56,074 nt of DNA from Oscillospiraceae bacterium. GTDB lineage: Bacteria > Bacillota > Clostridia > Oscillospirales > Oscillospiraceae. Under the pieces are notes generated by a model that saw nothing but the letters and a program-made list of their open reading frames with translations, was not told the origin of the DNA and searched no databases. This document shows positions 54,607 to 56,074 of the stretch, piece after piece; the first letter of the stretch is position 1; every line of letters starts with the position of its first letter. The position numbers and the translations under genes were made by a program. Location: NCBI GenBank assembly GCA_017937195.1, contig JAGBEA010000039.1, positions 1 through 56,074 of the forward strand, in the 5' to 3' direction.

Positions 54607-54642
54607 AACACCCTGCAAGATTTTTGCGTCTTGCAGGGTGTT
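54607..54642. terminator. Perfect hairpin in the mobile-element debris
   Basis: 13-base stem AACACCCTGCAAG/CTTGCAGGGTGTT with a 10-base loop. A second 9-pair hairpin lies at 54560-54584. Either could end transcripts from both sides; no long T run follows. Confidence 0.5.
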
Positions 54643-54732
54643 ACTTTGAATATTAAATAAATTTTATATATCTTTTTTCGCTCAATTTAATTCTGACATA
54701 AATCTTATTCATTTCCTGTATTACAGTAGCTA

Positions 54733-55527
54733 TTATCGTTTGTATATTGGTAGTTTTTCCTTGTCCTTTGAATGAAAATAAATTTCAGTTCGTGCTCCCA
54801 ACTTAACGGTATCATACATATCTACTAATTCATATCCGTTGGGGCAAGTGCTGGGTGTTTTCATTGTAAAGTCAGGATATTCCAGAGGGTAACAACGCCC
54901 ATATAACATTTTTTCTAAGTTGCTGAAAATGATTTCCCAGTCATTTTGATTTTTTTCTATCATATCAAAAACAGAGAGCAACTCTTTCTTATAAAGAATT
55001 TTTCCATTTCCATCGTCTAAAATAATTTCGTCTGGCATTTTTTTGAGATATTGTTGTAAGGATAGTTCTTGTTTATATGGATAATAAGGATCATCCTCAT
55101 TTTTCGCACCATCAAACTCATATCTGCCAATTTCACTACGATATTGAAAATTGCAGACAACTTTTTTGCCAACAGCAACCGCAAAACAAAAGTCAAAATG
55201 CCCGTTGGGAAATTGTTCAACGACAAAGCACACCGCAGTTCCTTTTGTATGTTGACCATAGTCTGTAGCATAAAAATGTGCCGCACACGGCCTGCACTGT
55301 GGAGCTAATCGTAAGAATGTAAAATGGTTTTCTTGTAGCAAACACGCACCAACGGAAGCAATCTCTTTGTCAGTATGCCCGAATTGCTCCTGATAATATT
55401 GCATCTCATGTCTGGCATTACACGTTGCAAACCTTTCCGCTTTTCTAACTTGTGGTGTGTAGCAATGAACAACCATAAACTTGAATGTATCCCATTTGTT
55501 TAACGGCGTATTAGTAGTCTCTTTCAT
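54733..55527 (-). CDS. Hypothetical AT-rich protein in the mobile island
   Basis: A 264-residue soluble protein of unknown family. No signal peptide or membrane helix is seen. It is rich in aromatic residues and has cysteines in CRPCAAHF near residue 84. Codon use is AT-rich, unlike the rest of the window, which supports recent transfer. ATG 55527 follows GGAGAG; the earlier in-frame ATG lies before this ribosome site. The gene appears intact and is the only complete gene in the island, so it may be cargo. Confidence 0.65.
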   Translation of the reverse strand: MKETTNTPLNKWDTFKFMVVHCYTPQVRKAERFATCNARHEMQYYQEQFGHTDKEIASVGACLLQENHFTFLRLAPQCRPCAAHFYATDYGQHTKGTAVCFVVEQFPNGHFDFCFAVAVGKKVVCNFQYRSEIGRYEFDGAKNEDDPYYPYKQELSLQQYLKKMPDEIILDDGNGKILYKKELLSVFDMIEKNQNDWEIIFSNLEKMLYGRCYPLEYPDFTMKTPSTCPNGYELVDMYDTVKLGARTEIYFHSKDKEKLPIYKR

Positions 55528-55717
55528 ATTATCTCTCCACAAATCTATAATCAAAGTATATAGCGAACAAAAATCCTGTTATCGTAATTATTATAGCACT
55601 CTAATACTAAAAAAGATAGATACCGATAGCAAAATACGCAATACCATCAATGGTCTCGATGAACAGTGCAAGCACTGCCATTGGTGGTATTTCTTTATTT
55701 TGCTCATAGGCAGACAA

Positions 55718-55748
55718 GGGCGATAAGCCATGAACTGGCTTACCGCCC
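55718..55748 (-). terminator. Hairpin downstream of the tnpV remnant
   Basis: GGGCG-A-TAAGCC pairs with GGCTTA-C-CGCCC around a 7-base loop, 17 bases after the tnpV stop. Probable element terminator. Confidence 0.5.
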
Positions 55749-55764
55749 CCAATCACTTATTCTG

Positions 55765-56074
55765 TTATGCGTTAATAATCTCGCTGTAAATGATTTCTCT
55801 AACTCTGGACTGAATTTCATTTATTTTCTGCACCCACAGCATAGCATTATCTGCTTTCGGTTGCTCGGTCACATTTTCCTGCTCTGCAATCTGCTTTGTC
55901 AGCAGGAGCAAATGCTCCTGTGCCTGTCTGTCAATATCTGCAAGGTAGGAGTTTAGTGTACCCTCAATTAGCATCGTGGTGTAAACAATGTGCCTATGCT
56001 CTTTCAGTTACTGCTTGTGGCGTTGTCCCCATAAGCCGATAGGCCGTGTTTCTTCTTCGGAAAGTATCAGACAA
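55765..56074 (-). pseudogene. TnpV-like transposon protein with an internal stop, cut by the window edge
   Basis: The minus strand from the window end reads RPIGLWGQRHKQ, then a TAA stop (56008-56010) where related proteins have Tyr, then LKEHRHIVYTTM and the C-terminal part with LNSYLADIDRQAQEHL and QIAEQENVTEQPKADNAMLW. This is the pattern of TnpV, a small protein encoded beside recombinases of clostridial transposons (Tn4451-like). The gene is dead or would restart at ATG 55974 to give 69 residues. Confidence 0.75.

Noticed and set aside
55607-55710. Short minus-strand frame with a hydrophobic end (PPMAVLALFIETIDGIAYF)
   Set aside because: It could be the tail of a membrane protein, but there is no start or ribosome site and no family match in so short a piece; left unannotated.

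Overview
The window looks like a chromosomal segment of a GC-rich anaerobic Clostridia, most likely an Oscillospirales (Oscillospiraceae/Ruminococcaceae) gut bacterium. I base this on gene content and order (gdpP-rplI-dnaB, tilS-hpt-ftsH, CIRCE-groESL, a GlpP-controlled glp cluster, NhaC, DegV), Firmicutes-type AGGAGG ribosome sites, sigma-A-like promoters and several TTG/GTG starts. No rRNA gene is present, so the placement is inferred from proteins. No phage or CRISPR array is visible.

Layout. 0-4.2 kb: an orphan YhaN-like ATPase, an Mrp/Nbp35-type Fe-S carrier ATPase and a lipoprotein. 4.2-10 kb (minus): a TauE-like permease and the branched-chain amino-acid ABC operon livJHMGF. 10.4-18.7 kb (minus): a housekeeping run gdpP-rplI-dnaB-tilS-hpt-lepB-ftsH. 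18.7-21.6 kb (plus): RNase J with a long folded leader, then a fumarylacetoacetase-family enzyme. 21.7-25.3 kb (minus): two small membrane proteins, a cluster of two paralogous zinc-ribbon proteins plus a DUF6440 protein, and a stomatin-like SPFH protein whose partner is an HTH-NfeD fusion. 25.6-30.1 kb (plus): an rRNA methyltransferase, a lipid kinase and CIRCE-groES-groEL. 30.2-31.8 kb: EcsC and a Met-Glu-Val tRNA cluster. 31.8-38 kb: a PIG-L deacetylase paired with a membrane acetyltransferase, then a cysteine/cystathionine degradation module (cysteine desulfidase, PatB, RidA) and an EamA exporter. 38.2-46.4 kb: a PhoB/PhoR-like two-component pair, DegV, a PLP racemase, NhaC and a KdpDE-like pair. 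46.5-51 kb: a glycerol-3-phosphate oxidation operon with an attenuator-like leader and its own GlpP antiterminator. 51.1-53.9 kb: a metallophosphatase and mnmG. 53.9-56.1 kb: an AT-rich graveyard of mobile-element debris (tetR, conjugation-protein and tnpV remnants).

The most unusual signals are: (1) an XRE helix-turn-helix domain fused to a membrane NfeD protein beside its SPFH partner, with two copies of a dyad-like operator upstream; (2) two places, the rRNA methyltransferase gene and tRNA-Val, where the 3' end of a gene is duplicated a few hundred bases downstream, flanking a hairpin-dense non-coding insert; (3) a terminator-type leader in front of the glp operon matched by glpP inside the same cluster; (4) PhoB-box-like 11-bp repeats in front of a two-component operon; and (5) a deacetylase/acetyltransferase gene pair. 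All coordinates and motifs were read by eye. Family names rest on recognised motifs, not on database searches.
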